Shown: positions 1 to 9,295 of the stretch, piece after piece | How the letters are laid out: each line of letters begins with the position of its first letter | Numbering within the stretch: position 1 is the stretch's first letter | From: Candidatus Obscuribacterales bacterium | GTDB lineage: Bacteria > Cyanobacteriota > Vampirovibrionia > Obscuribacterales > Obscuribacteraceae | Direction: 5' to 3' | DNA: 64,000 nucleotides | Assembly (NCBI GenBank): GCA_021732025.1 | Contig: JAKFVU010000012.1 | Span: 1 to 64,000 of the forward strand | Notes under the pieces: generated by a model | The model's input: the letters and a program-made list of their open reading frames with translations, nothing else | Told to the model about the DNA's origin: nothing | Database searches by the model: none | Made by a program: the position numbers and the translations under genes

Positions 1-3000
1 GCCGCGCCAGTGGTTGCAGGTTTCTCTACAACTGGGCCCATGCGATTATCGACTTTCATCGCTTTCTTAAGCTCTTCTTCGCCGCCTGCTGCAAGACTCG
101 GCATCAAGTCTTCAGTGACCGTACATACCTGGTTGCGGCCACGGTGCTTAGCTAAGAATAGAGCTTGGTCAGCCAGTTCAAAAAGACGCTCTTTATCTTG
201 AGCATCATGAGGGAATGTGGCCACACCGACAGAGGCAGTAACAATACCCCAACCTTCAACTGGCTTTTCACGCATGGCAGCGCAAGCGCGTTCTGCTACC
301 ATTTTGGCCCACTTCAAATCAGTTTCTGGCAAGAGCACAACAAACTCTTCACCACCAAAGCGGCCCACAGTATCAATTTCACGCACACTGCGCTTGATCA
401 CATTACCAATGTGAATAATAGCTTCGTCACCAACGTGGTGCCCTTTGCTGTCATTGATGCGCTTGAGGTAGTCTAAGTCGACGATGATAAACGAGAATGG
501 GTGACCAAAACGTTGGAAACGATCGATTTCTTTTGTTAGCTGCTCTTCGAAATAACGACGGTTGAATAGACCAGTCATGGGGTCGGTAATCGCCTGTCGT
601 TCGACAGTAGCGAATAGCTCAGCGTGTGATATCACCACGCCCACTCGGTCAGCCAAGTCGATGACCATGCGCATATCTTTGTCAGGGAAAGGTCGCGCCC
701 GATCGCGAGCAACAAGCATCAAGGCAGCTTTGAAGTTAATACCCTGCCCTAATGGCACACAAATAGCAGAGCGGTTGTCCCATTCGCTAGACAAGATATC
801 TGGCTCAAGGCGCGTCTTAATCTCTTCAGGAGTAACAAAGACAGTCTGACCGTCGCGCAATTGCTCTAAAGCACCAGCAAAAATTCGATCGGCAATAATG
901 TGAGCTAGTGGCTTAACCACTTCGTCATCAGGGTGACCGTAGTCTTCGGGATCAGGCGGCTCAGGCTGAGCAAACTCATCTGAATCGCCAGCAAATTTGC
1001 ACTTGGTAGCATCATCGGTTGGCCCATCATAGAGCGAGACAACGCACAAATCGAGTTGGAAATATTCGCGCACAGAACGCACCAGCGTATCCATGATTTG
1101 GTCTGCTTCTTTGAGCGAACGTTTGATTTCTACAGATACTTTATTGATTAAGCTCTCACGCACCTGATCAGCGCGAATCTGCTGCACTGCCATGTCAGCT
1201 CGAATAACGTTTGACAAGTGACCAGCAATGGTCAGACCCAGTTCTCTATCTTGTGGTTTGAACTGCGGCCGCTTCGGCTGCCTTTGCCACAGACCAATAA
1301 CTCCAAGACGCGTGCCTTCTGAAATAAGCGGCAGCACTAATGCCATATCGTGGCCAAAGAAAGGATCACCCTTTCTTGAATATTCCATATTCACAACTTT
1401 GCCGCGCCCAGACTCGAACACAGCAACGAATGGATTCTCTTTATTCTCTAGCTCAACAGACGGTTCTTCATCAGCTCGAATCTGCGGCTCTAGTACTCCG
1501 CTGTCTTGGCTGAACAAATAAATCTGCGAGTGAATAAAGCCCATGTGATCGGCTACTAGTAACACTGATTTGACTAGCGAATCACGACTGGTCTGCCCCT
1601 TAGAATCGCGGAAGAGACTAGCGATCTCGTTGATCAGCTTCATCTCTTGGGCGTCCATTTCAATCTTCGATTGGTCGAAAGATTGTTGAACAACAACAGA
1701 AAGCATTTCGGCTACTTTCTGCAATACAACTGCATCTTCAGTGGTCCATTCTCTAGGGTTGCCGCACTGTTGCAGTTCTAAAAATCCAGAGAAAATACCG
1801 CGTGAACGCAACTGAACCATCAAGCGTCCGCGCACATCTCCTAATTCAAGAAGTGAAGAGAGAGTGCGAGAAGTTTTGTGCAAGTCGGTATCTTGGGCGG
1901 TATCAGGAATACTAATTACACCGGCACCAGACTCATCAGGAAAGCGCGAGAGAAACTCAAGCACAATAGACATTGATTCTTGCGAATTGAGTTGGTTATC
2001 GACGAAGCAGGTATGTCCTGTTATCGAATATTCGTTGGTGACGACAAGCTGGTCGCCCACTACTTTCCAGATCAATCCACGATCGGCTTTAAGCACATTG
2101 GTCAGTACTTCAATGGCATACTGCAAAATTGAAGTGAGGTCACTTGAGTGGCGCAGCTGGCCGATGATATCGCTAATAATGGCTTGAGCAGCTGGCGGAA
2201 TTAGATTTTTGGAATCAGCATCGGTGGTTTTTACAGCTTTGAGATTGGTGCGCGTGCCACTTTTACCGCTCTTGCGCGACTCAGGCGGATTAAGCAAAGC
2301 TCCGTGCCCGTCGCTGCCTGCAACAGCATTATTACCAGCATCATGGCCAGCTCCATTAGAACCAGGACCACCATTAGCTCCACCAGTGGGGCCACCGGCT
2401 GATCCAGGAGCGCCAGTCTGACCCGGCGCAGCCACCGCAGCGTTGCCCTCGGAGCCCGTGCGCCCCGCAGGTCCGGAAGGACCAGGCCCTGCTATAGCTT
2501 GGTTGCCGCTAGGAGGCGAGGGTGAAAAGTTTGAGGCATTGTTCGACTGAAACAGAGCATTGGCACTACTTGCATTAAACGGCGCCTGAAAGAACGAGGC
2601 ATCAGGCGGCGGCAAGCCAGCAGCCAAATGTTGAGCAATTATTTTGTCCATCTCCGCTTTGCTCAAACCACCAACCGCCTGCATTGGCGAGGGAGCAGCA
2701 TCAATTGGAGTAAAGTTCGAAGAAGTAGTAAGTCCATCAACTGCAATTGGCGATATCTTGTTCGGCCCAGTGTTTGACTGTGAGACCTGTAGGGAATGTT
2801 CGCCGCTAATATTGTTGTCGTAGTAAGAAGAGTTTGAACCGTCGCCCTGCAGAATTAAGCCCTGCTGAATGGGCGCTTTTACAATAGGCCAAGCGGCTTT
2901 CATGCGTTGCACAGATGCGGGCGAACTGCCACCAGGCCCCAGTGAAACCCGGCAATCTTCAAGCCTGTTGCTTTCCGAAAGATTGAGCGATTGCCAAATG

Positions 3001-3425
3001 GGCAACAATCGGTTGAAAGATTCACGCACAATGGCTGGTTCCATAGAGCCAGTACATTGGTACTTTTCAGAATTGGGAGACTCCATGGCCTGTTGACCAT
3101 AAACGACAATGGAGAGCCCGGGACTCTCCATCAAAACACACCATTCATCAGGTGAATCTTGTCTTTCTTCTGAGAAACATGAGACACAGGTCGACTCGCG
3201 CAGTAGCGTGCCGAAGTAACGCCCCCCAGGCAAGAGTCGAGCAGCGCTCTGGCGACTCCAGTACACGATAACCGGTGCTAACTTCTGGTCAAGACTGAGC
3301 TTTTCTAATTCACGAATAAAAGGCAGAAAACTATCAGGCGGCAAGATACTAAGGGGCAAAGCCCCTGCGCCGGACTGTTGAACCAGCATCATCTGCAATT
3401 GTATGCGGCCGGACTCGTCCGTCAA
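1..3425 (-). CDS. GAF/GGDEF diguanylate cyclase with collagen-like linker (3' end cut by window edge)
   Basis: The reverse-strand frame is open from about 3425 to the left edge, about 1141 residues without a stop. Roughly: residues 1-180 are a conserved-looking N-terminal region I cannot name firmly (possibly DICT-like); 305-370 are Gly/Pro-rich with collagen-like GXY triplets (GPAGPSG-like, GQTGAPGSAG); about 410-935 hold three GAF-like segments; about 940-1105 are GGDEF. The active site reads GGEEF near residue 1023, and an RxxD inhibitory site (REID) lies five residues before it. The protein therefore probably makes cyclic di-GMP, with product feedback, under control of small-ligand GAF sensors. 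No membrane segment was seen. The start is uncertain: TTG at 3425 follows closely after an in-frame stop, and ATG at 3392 is the alternative. The C-terminus lies outside the window. Confidence 0.9.
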   Translation of the reverse strand, partial: MTDESGRIQLQMMLVQQSGAGALPLSILPPDSFLPFIRELEKLSLDQKLAPVIVYWSRQSAARLLPGGRYFGTLLRESTCVSCFSEERQDSPDEWCVLMESPGLSIVVYGQQAMESPNSEKYQCTGSMEPAIVRESFNRLLPIWQSLNLSESNRLEDCRVSLGPGGSSPASVQRMKAAWPIVKAPIQQGLILQGDGSNSSYYDNNISGEHSLQVSQSNTGPNKISPIAVDGLTTSSNFTPIDAAPSPMQAVGGLSKAEMDKIIAQHLAAGLPPPDASFFQAPFNASSANALFQSNNASNFSPSPPSGNQAIAGPGPSGPAGRTGSEGNAAVAAPGQTGAPGSAGGPTGGANGGPGSNGAGHDAGNNAVAGSDGHGALLNPPESRKSGKSGTRTNLKAVKTTDADSKNLIPPAAQAIISDIIGQLRHSSDLTSILQYAIEVLTNVLKADRGLIWKVVGDQLVVTNEYSITGHTCFVDNQLNSQESMSIVLEFLSRFPDESGAGVISIPDTAQDTDLHKTSRTLSSLLELGDVRGRLMVQLRSRGIFSGFLELQQCGNPREWTTEDAVVLQKVAEMLSVVVQQSFDQSKIEMDAQEMKLINEIASLFRDSKGQTSRDSLVKSVLLVADHMGFIHSQIYLFSQDSGVLEPQIRADEEPSVELENKENPFVAVFESGRGKVVNMEYSRKGDPFFGHDMALVLPLISEGTRLGVIGLWQRQPKRPQFKPQDRELGLTIAGHLSNVIRADMAVQQIRADQVRESLINKVSVEIKRSLKEADQIMDTLVRSVREYFQLDLCVVSLYDGPTDDATKCKFAGDSDEFAQPEPPDPEDYGHPDDEVVKPLAHIIADRIFAGALEQLRDGQTVFVTPEEIKTRLEPDILSSEWDNRSAICVPLGQGINFKAALMLVARDRARPFPDKDMRMVIDLADRVGVVISHAELFATVERQAITDPMTGLFNRRYFEEQLTKEIDRFQRFGHPFSFIIVDLDYLKRINDSKGHHVGDEAIIHIGNVIKRSVREIDTVGRFGGEEFVVLLPETDLKWAKMVAERACAAMREKPVEGWGIVTASVGVATFPHDAQDKERLFELADQALFLAKHRGRNQVCTVTEDLMPSLAAGGEEELKKAMKVDNRMGPVVEKPATTGA

Positions 3426-3662
3426 TTTCTGTTTACCAGCGCTGAACTAGTGAAAATAAGATACTAGATTTTAATAGGTTTCCTGCATAAATAGATACCA
3501 CCGTGCCTGTGCACTTAATCCCAGATAAGCAGACTGTGACTTAATGTTACCCTTTACATCTCTTCTCAAGTGCCATAGGTGGCCAGTGTCAGTGCTAACA
3601 TGGGTCACTACTGCCGATAATTACGGTTAGGGGCTCTATGAGCGAGAAATTTGAAGTTGACG

Positions 3663-4358
3663 ATGACAAAAGCTGATGAATTAGCAACCGACAAAAAGGA
3701 CGAAGATGGAGCAGCGCTGCCCATCGAGGTTGTCTACCAAGAAAACATATGTTTTTGGGAAAGAGCCTGGAACATGTGCAAAGTGCCGTACACTCAGCTT
3801 CCTGACCTTTCTTACATTCCCCGCATCGCCGACGAATTGAACAAAGTCGGCGCCAAGAGAATTCTAGACCTTGGTTGCGGTTCCGGATGGCTTGCTGTTT
3901 ACCTGGCCCGCCAGGGCTTTGAGGTAGTCGGTGTAGACGTTTCAGCACAAGCGATAAATTTGGCCAATACTTGGGCCAAACAAGAAGACCTGAAAATCTC
4001 TTTTGATGTAGGTGATGCTTCGCAGCTGCAATATCAAGCTGGCAGCTTTGATGCAGTGGTTGCCAATTCAATATTTGAGCATTTTCCGATCAAGCAGGCA
4101 CAACAACTGACTGATAAAGTTCACCTGATGCTAAAAGATGGCGGAGTCTTTGTCGGCTGCTTCGATAAAGTTGGCGGCGGTCCCGGCGAATATTACAGCC
4201 TTGAAGATGGCACCCACGTCTATACCGATAAAGCTCGCAAGGGTATGATGCTGCGCCGCTATTCGCTGGAAGAGTTGCAAGATCTCTTCAAAGATTTCAA
4301 AGCTATGAGCAACGATGAAGTTGATGGCGGTTCAATTTTTCTTGTGGCTAATAAATAA
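3663..4358 (+). CDS. Class I SAM-dependent methyltransferase
   Basis: The product is a small soluble methyltransferase of unknown substrate. Motif I is clear (ILDLGCGSGWLAVYLA), followed by an acidic residue at the end of strand 2 (VVGVDVSAQ), a GDASQL segment, and motif IV-like VVANSIFEHFP. This is the Methyltransf_11/25 pattern, close to UbiE/Coq5-like enzymes. The start is ambiguous. ATG 3663 gives MTKADELATD, and TTG 3651 lies in the same frame. The best ribosome-binding site (TTAGGGG) precedes an ATG at 3638 in another frame, which reaches TGA after 12 codons. One base fewer in the AAAA run at 3668-3671 would join that N-terminus to this protein. The gene converges with potD, 12 bases away. 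Confidence 0.85.
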   Translation: MTKADELATDKKDEDGAALPIEVVYQENICFWERAWNMCKVPYTQLPDLSYIPRIADELNKVGAKRILDLGCGSGWLAVYLARQGFEVVGVDVSAQAINLANTWAKQEDLKISFDVGDASQLQYQAGSFDAVVANSIFEHFPIKQAQQLTDKVHLMLKDGGVFVGCFDKVGGGPGEYYSLEDGTHVYTDKARKGMMLRRYSLEELQDLFKDFKAMSNDEVDGGSIFLVANK

Positions 4359-4370
4359 ACAGGCCTGCGT

Positions 4371-5507
4371 TTAGGCACATTTTAGTTCGGTCCACATACT
4401 GTCGAAAATGAAAATGGCTGAGCCAATTTCACCTAATTCTTCGCAGCGCTCCATCACTTTAGGCGGTGGATAAAGATTGGGATCTTGACGCAAGTGGCTG
4501 TCTACTAGCTTCCAGGCTGTTTCATTGGCGATAGCGTAATTGGTAAAGTTGGCACAGGCAGCGGCCACTGCCGGCTCGAGCATGTAGTTGATCCATTTAT
4601 AAGCTAAATCAACGTGGGGAGCCGTTTTGGGTATGCAAAAATTATCAGTCCAAATGGACGCACCATTACTAGGAATAACATATCGCAAATCGGGATTATC
4701 ACGTCTTGCCTGATAGGCATCACCACTGAATACCTGAGACAAATATGAATCACCACTAGCTAATTCGACAATCACTTGATCTGACGTATAGCACATGGTC
4801 AGTGGCTTCTGGGCAATGAGTTTATCAGTGGCAGCAGCAATCAAGGGCTTTTCTATAGTGTTGTAAGAATGACCAGCCATCTTCAAAGACATGCCAATCA
4901 CTTCGCGCCCGTCATCAAGCAAAGTCATGCGCTGGCTAAGTCGCTTATCCCAGAACACTTCCCATGGCAAAGATAAGCTGGTAGTGCCTTTGACCAAGCC
5001 CAGTTCACTCAGTTTCGCCAGACTAAAACCAATGCCAGTGGTGCCCCAGGTGTAGGGTACGCAGTGCTGCAAACCAGGGTCGAAAGCAGAATTAGTGAAG
5101 CGTGGCATCATATGAGCTAGACCGGGCAGACGGCCATGATCAAGAGGCGATAAGATGTCTAGCTTGTGCAGCTGTTTGACCATATAACTTGAAGGCACAA
5201 TGATGTCGTATAAGCTGCCACCAGCTTGCAGCTTGGCTAATAGAGCCTCATTTGAGGCGAAAGTATCGTAAATCACTTTGCACGAATAACGCTTTTCAAA
5301 TTCGCTGATAGCATCAGGATGCAAATAATCTGCCCAGTTGAGAATATTGAGTTGCCTCTCAGCTGACTGCTCGCCTGACTTTTGGCCGCACCCAGAAAGC
5401 AGCGGGGCACATAATAAAGGAGCAACTAACATTGATGACATTGCCGCCAGCAATTGCCGACGGTTCAATTGCAATTGTGGTTCAGCGGGTGCAATTATCT
5501 TCCTCAA
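4371..5507 (-). CDS. potD: Polyamine ABC transporter substrate-binding lipoprotein (PotD-like)
   Basis: The 378-residue protein resembles periplasmic spermidine/putrescine-binding proteins. The N-terminus has paired arginines (NRRQLLA, residues 15-21) before a hydrophobic stretch, then a lipobox LLSGC with the acylated cysteine near residue 40, so it should be a membrane-anchored lipoprotein. The mature part opens with LNILNWADYLHPDAISEFE, characteristic of PotD/PotF. Later blocks (YTWGTTGIGF, YKWINYMLEP) also match the family. It starts 6 bases after potA and is clearly co-transcribed with it. No PotB or PotC permease gene follows: the next gene is the convergent methyltransferase. The ligand could be another cation of the same family. 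Confidence 0.9.
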   Translation of the reverse strand: MRKIIAPAEPQLQLNRRQLLAAMSSMLVAPLLCAPLLSGCGQKSGEQSAERQLNILNWADYLHPDAISEFEKRYSCKVIYDTFASNEALLAKLQAGGSLYDIIVPSSYMVKQLHKLDILSPLDHGRLPGLAHMMPRFTNSAFDPGLQHCVPYTWGTTGIGFSLAKLSELGLVKGTTSLSLPWEVFWDKRLSQRMTLLDDGREVIGMSLKMAGHSYNTIEKPLIAAATDKLIAQKPLTMCYTSDQVIVELASGDSYLSQVFSGDAYQARRDNPDLRYVIPSNGASIWTDNFCIPKTAPHVDLAYKWINYMLEPAVAAACANFTNYAIANETAWKLVDSHLRQDPNLYPPPKVMERCEELGEIGSAIFIFDSMWTELKCA

Positions 5508-5513
5508 TCTTCC

Positions 5514-6707
5514 TCAATCTGCGACTACAGCTTTAGGGATAGCACTTACAGCTTGAGGTTCAAAGCTAATATAAATTTCGTCACCGTTCAATTGTTCACT
5601 GCTAAATGCTTGCATCTCGGCTGTTGGAATAACGGCTCTTAAAGCAGTTGCCGAGGCACCACGGCTAGTTAGCTTCAAATCAACAAGACTGCCAAGATAA
5701 GAGCTACTGGCAAGCTGGCAAGCGATGAGATTGTTTCCAGTACTAGTATTAGAAGAAGAAGAATCGCGCGGCACTAGCTTGACCGATTCAGGCTTAAAGC
5801 AAGCGAAGGCGTTATCGCCCACGGCAAAATTAGCACCACCAACAGTGCGGGCACAAACCAACCTGCAACTGTCGCATTCTAGAACTATTGACTCACTATC
5901 AACCGCTACAACTTTGCCGGCTAGCAAATTAGAGCGCCCAATAAAGCCAGCTGTGAAGGCAGTTTTGGGATGCTCATAAATTTCAGACGGAGTACCGACT
6001 TGCTCTAAGTTACCGCTGTTAAATACCGCCACTCTAGTTGAAATTGCTAAGGCTTCTGCCTGGTCATGGGTGACCATAACAAAAGTCAAATTCAATTCGC
6101 GTTTGAGACGCGACAATTCGTCTTGCATTTCTTCGCGAATGCGCACATCTAAAGCCGAAAGCGGTTCATCCAGAAGCAATACCACAGGTCTCATCACCAG
6201 AGCGCGGGCGAGAGCAACCCTTTGTTGCTGACCGCCCGAAAGCTGAGCCGGCAGCCGATTAGCATACTCGCTCAAACGTACTATCTTTAAGGCTTCGCGA
6301 CTCTGCTCACCAATTTCGTTGTTGCTAAAGCGCTTTGCTGCGCGCAGCCCAAAAGCTACATTTTCAAGCACCGACATATGGGGAAAGAGGGCGTAACTTT
6401 GGAAGACCATGTTCACTGGCCTTCTATATGGTGGCACGCCAATTGTCGGCTTGCTATCGATGAGAATGGTGCCGCTAGTGGGTTCTTCAAAGCCAGCAAA
6501 GATGCGCAAAAGGGTAGTCTTGCCACAACCAGAAGGGCCGAGAAAACTGTAGAACTCTCCAGGCTCAACGGCCAAACTAATATTATTTAGGGCATTGCTG
6601 GTAGCACCGACATAGCGCTTCGACACTTGGTCAGCAACCAGCACTGCTGTAGTTTGCCCTAGCTCTTTTCTTTCACTCACTAGTGTTATTTCGTCGACTT
6701 CTTTCAC
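5514..6707 (-). CDS. potA: Polyamine ABC transporter ATP-binding protein (PotA-like)
   Basis: This is a 397-residue importer ATPase. Visible motifs are Walker A GPSGCGKT (residues 57-64), the Q-loop VFQSYALFPH (about 101-110), the signature LSGGQQQR (156-163), Walker B VVLLLDEP (175-182), the D-loop SALD and the H-loop histidine in VMVTHDQ (about 214). The region after residue 250 fits the TOBE domain of the CUT1/PotA/MalK group. It starts with GTG, whose G is the last base of the TAG stop of the upstream regulator gene (TAGTG), so translation of the two is probably coupled. PotD follows 6 bases later. The family normally works with two permeases, absent here, so the partners must be encoded elsewhere. 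Confidence 0.93.
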   Translation of the reverse strand: MKEVDEITLVSERKELGQTTAVLVADQVSKRYVGATSNALNNISLAVEPGEFYSFLGPSGCGKTTLLRIFAGFEEPTSGTILIDSKPTIGVPPYRRPVNMVFQSYALFPHMSVLENVAFGLRAAKRFSNNEIGEQSREALKIVRLSEYANRLPAQLSGGQQQRVALARALVMRPVVLLLDEPLSALDVRIREEMQDELSRLKRELNLTFVMVTHDQAEALAISTRVAVFNSGNLEQVGTPSEIYEHPKTAFTAGFIGRSNLLAGKVVAVDSESIVLECDSCRLVCARTVGGANFAVGDNAFACFKPESVKLVPRDSSSSNTSTGNNLIACQLASSSYLGSLVDLKLTSRGASATALRAVIPTAEMQAFSSEQLNGDEIYISFEPQAVSAIPKAVVAD

Positions 6708-8425
6708 TAGCGCTTCTTCTGACCACTTTTCAAATCGCGAATTAGGTATGCTATCTGCAAGTTAAGCAGCACTTCTTGAGAGTCAATATCGACTTTGAGA
6801 ATGTCAGCAATTTGCTCAAGGCGATAGCGCAAAGTATGCCGGTGAATAAACAACGAGCGGGCAGTAGAGTTCAAATTGGCACCGTGCTCAACGTATACGC
6901 GCAGGGTTTCAACCAGCTCAGATTCCCATTCTTCATCGTAAGCTTCAAGCAAACTGAGGTTTTCTTCTAAGAATCTATCGGTTTCAGGATGATCAATAAT
7001 CAAATAGAGCAGGCGCTTGATACCAAGCTCAGCGTAGCCCAAGAGAAACTCACCATCAACATCGATCATCGAACCAACTACTAGAGCCTGACGGGCTTCA
7101 CCGTAGGCATCCGGTAAATCAAGAGCGGTAGTAATCAGACGACCTGCACCTAGCCGCACCCGCACACCGGGATTCAGTTCTTTGATACGGGCCGAGAGAG
7201 TCTCAGCATGCGTAAGCCATGGTTCAGATGATTTCTCTTTATACGGAATAACAAAGGCACGCATGCCTTCAGCTTCGCAAGAAATATAAGTGTCGTCTGG
7301 ATAGGCAACAGCGGCCGATGGTGAGACATTTGCTTTACCATCTTCGGCAAAGCTAGCATCGACAGCAAAGACAAGAAAACCATCGCATAGGTCGAAACCA
7401 AAGTGTCTATCTAAGCGCTCTTGGTCGGCTGCAGAAAGTGTGCGACCAGAAAGCAAATCTTTGAGCAATGTCTTCTGCGTCACAGAGAAAGTCGGTGAAT
7501 CTTTCAAGCGGTGCGAAAAATCAACTTTGCAGGCCAAAGTAAGTGGATGCATGTACTCACAAAGAGCAGGCTCATCGTCTTGAGGCCGAATCATCACTGA
7601 GACATAACCAACTAATATGTCGCTCAAAGGCACAGGAAAAACCAGTCGTCGCCCCAATTTAAAAGGCGTCATATTAACGTCAGAGCTGGGCTCCCGATGG
7701 GGAGCAGTGCCTGGAGTAAGAGCTTCTCGACTCTTCTGATAATTGCGCAGGGCATTAGCCCCCTCTTCCCGCAAGTTTCGTTGCTGAGCAGCGGGAGTAG
7801 CACCCATGTTGCGCGCGGCCAATACTTTGAACTCGGCAGTTTCAACCACCAACGGGCGGTTCAACCAACCTGAAACTGTTTCAACTAAACCATCTAAGCC
7901 TTCTTCTAAAACGATGCTGAGCATAACTGAATAGAGTCGAGCCGAGGCGTGCTTCAGTTCTCGCAAGAAAACAAAACGGAAATCTTCGATCACCTGTGCC
8001 GGGTCACCATAACTTGGCACCACTATTAATGCGACGGAGGCCTCCTGACAGCGCTTGATCAAGCGTTGCACCCCAGCATCAACTAGCGAAGGCACAGAAC
8101 TGGCTGCCGCACTAGTTGTAGGACTGGTTGTGGCACTATTTGCAATACCAGCCGCGGCACTAGAGCCGGTGCCAAAGTCAGCACTTGTCTTGACAATAAC
8201 CAGGGCGGATAAAAGAGGCAGGGCCGAAAGTTCGACTTTACTGAGAGCGTCAGAGCGGGTCACCACTAGGCTGCCAGCTCTAGGCTGGGTGCCAATGGTC
8301 GATATTACTTGCGATACTTGACGATCAAGCAGGTCGCTACCGACCACCACCTGAGCTTCTGCCAATGAGTCAGAAGTCAGCAGTTGTCTAACGGTCGGAT
8401 GAATCGAATATGGTGCCTGAGACAT
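6707..8425 (-). CDS. PucR-family transcriptional regulator
   Basis: The 572-residue protein has an N-terminal PucR-type ligand-sensing region (HPTVRQLLTSDSLAEAQVV, then a segment on variable loads ending about residue 150), a central CdaR/GGDEF-like region, and the C-terminal helix-turn-helix of the PucR/CdaR family (LNSTARSLFIHRHTLRYRL, about residues 528-546). In this family the regulators respond to nitrogen or carbon metabolites such as purines, sugar acids or GABA. It is the first gene of an operon with potA and potD and overlaps potA by one base, which suggests that it controls the uptake genes in response to their ligand or its breakdown products. A Ser/Ala/Thr-rich stretch near residues 93-113 is low complexity. 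Confidence 0.9.
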   Translation of the reverse strand: MSQAPYSIHPTVRQLLTSDSLAEAQVVVGSDLLDRQVSQVISTIGTQPRAGSLVVTRSDALSKVELSALPLLSALVIVKTSADFGTGSSAAAGIANSATTSPTTSAAASSVPSLVDAGVQRLIKRCQEASVALIVVPSYGDPAQVIEDFRFVFLRELKHASARLYSVMLSIVLEEGLDGLVETVSGWLNRPLVVETAEFKVLAARNMGATPAAQQRNLREEGANALRNYQKSREALTPGTAPHREPSSDVNMTPFKLGRRLVFPVPLSDILVGYVSVMIRPQDDEPALCEYMHPLTLACKVDFSHRLKDSPTFSVTQKTLLKDLLSGRTLSAADQERLDRHFGFDLCDGFLVFAVDASFAEDGKANVSPSAAVAYPDDTYISCEAEGMRAFVIPYKEKSSEPWLTHAETLSARIKELNPGVRVRLGAGRLITTALDLPDAYGEARQALVVGSMIDVDGEFLLGYAELGIKRLLYLIIDHPETDRFLEENLSLLEAYDEEWESELVETLRVYVEHGANLNSTARSLFIHRHTLRYRLEQIADILKVDIDSQEVLLNLQIAYLIRDLKSGQKKR

Positions 8426-8665
8426 ACCATCCTTCAGAATTCACTTCTCTTTCTCAAAGAAAAGCATCCTTTCTTATCTTAGCCGAGCGCGACGACGATT
8501 GGGCAGTTATACTGCTTACTCAGTGTATATACATTAGGAATGATAGATAAAACTTTGAGTTTTCAGTAGATTTTGGTCTCTGAGCTATTGAGGTTTTCCG
8601 GCTTTTGAGTAATATTTAATACAGTCAGATTTTCACAGTTTTTTTAGCCTAGAAAGAGCTATTCG

Positions 8666-8833
8666 ATGAACCGCAACGAGCACGCCCAAGCCCTTGACAC
8701 GAGATTACTAGGTATTTTCGAACACAAAATCTTGGAATTCACCAAGTTTTCTGAAGAAAATCCCAACACCGCAGCGATCACAATGCTGATTGCAGGTCTT
8801 TACCGCGATCTAGCCAATATCGTTAAAAACTAG
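8666..8833 (+). CDS. Small 55-residue protein, unknown function
   Basis: A short open frame starts at ATG 8666 behind a purine-rich stretch (AGAAAGAG) and encodes 55 residues: MNRNEHAQALDTRLLGIFEH at the start and LYRDLANIVKN at the end. The protein is soluble, predicted helical, and has no signal peptide or cysteines. A good intrinsic terminator follows 41 bases after the TAG stop and the gene sits alone, divergent from the PucR operon, so it looks like a monocistronic unit. I do not recognise a family. The single gene-terminator arrangement and normal codon use are the reasons to call it real. Confidence 0.55.
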   Translation: MNRNEHAQALDTRLLGIFEHKILEFTKFSEENPNTAAITMLIAGLYRDLANIVKN

Positions 8834-8874
8834 ATTGTCCATCCCTCACAAGATGAACCATCAAAAATTGATTT

Positions 8875-8902
8875 AGAGGGGCGCAATGCCCCTCTTTTCT
8901 TT
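8875..8902 (+). terminator. Intrinsic terminator after the 55-residue protein gene
   Basis: An 8-bp perfect GC-rich stem AGAGGGGC/GCCCCTCT with a 5-base loop (GCAAT) is followed by TTTTCTTT. This is a classical rho-independent terminator for the upstream small gene. Confidence 0.85.
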
Positions 8903-9014
8903 GTTCAGTATGAGTATTTCTCCCATTTACATCACCTCGCCGCTGGGTTAATCTCTAGCCCTGACTAGATGTCAGGGTTTTCAGCAACGCTTAAGCGAGA
9001 GGAAAGTACTCTAT

Positions 9015-9275
9015 ATGGACGGATTGTTTTATCTGGCCAGCGCCTTAATCGCCATCTTCATCTTGGTCTTCATTGCCGAGTCTGATCGCTTACTCTCGTT
9101 TATCAAGCCGAAGCCCAAGATAGTTAACTCCGATTGCTGGGGCACCTACGAAGGCATGCAGTCAACAGGTATCGTCAGCACGCTCGAAGTAAAACCTCTG
9201 ACCGGCAAACAAAAAATTATTGGTGGCAGCACCACCTATGCCGCTGGTCGCGGCGTCAAAATGAACGGCAGCTGA
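9015..9275 (+). CDS. Small single-pass membrane protein, unknown
   Basis: The 86-residue protein starts at ATG 9015; an AGAGGAAAG Shine-Dalgarno lies about 10 bases upstream. Residues 4-22 form one hydrophobic helix (LFYLASALIAIFILVFIAE), followed by a basic SFIKPKPK stretch and a short soluble tail ending GRGVKMNGS. There is no recognisable domain. The stop lies 21 bases before the start of the secreted acid phosphatase, on the same strand, so the two may share a transcript. Function is unknown. Confidence 0.65.
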   Translation: MDGLFYLASALIAIFILVFIAESDRLLSFIKPKPKIVNSDCWGTYEGMQSTGIVSTLEVKPLTGKQKIIGGSTTYAAGRGVKMNGS

Positions 9276-9295
9276 TCAAGAAGTCATATCAAAAA

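Noticed and set aside
9134..9295. N-terminal extension of the acid phosphatase
   Set aside because: It is rich in His/Arg, overlaps the previous gene, and hides the signal peptide at ATG 9296.
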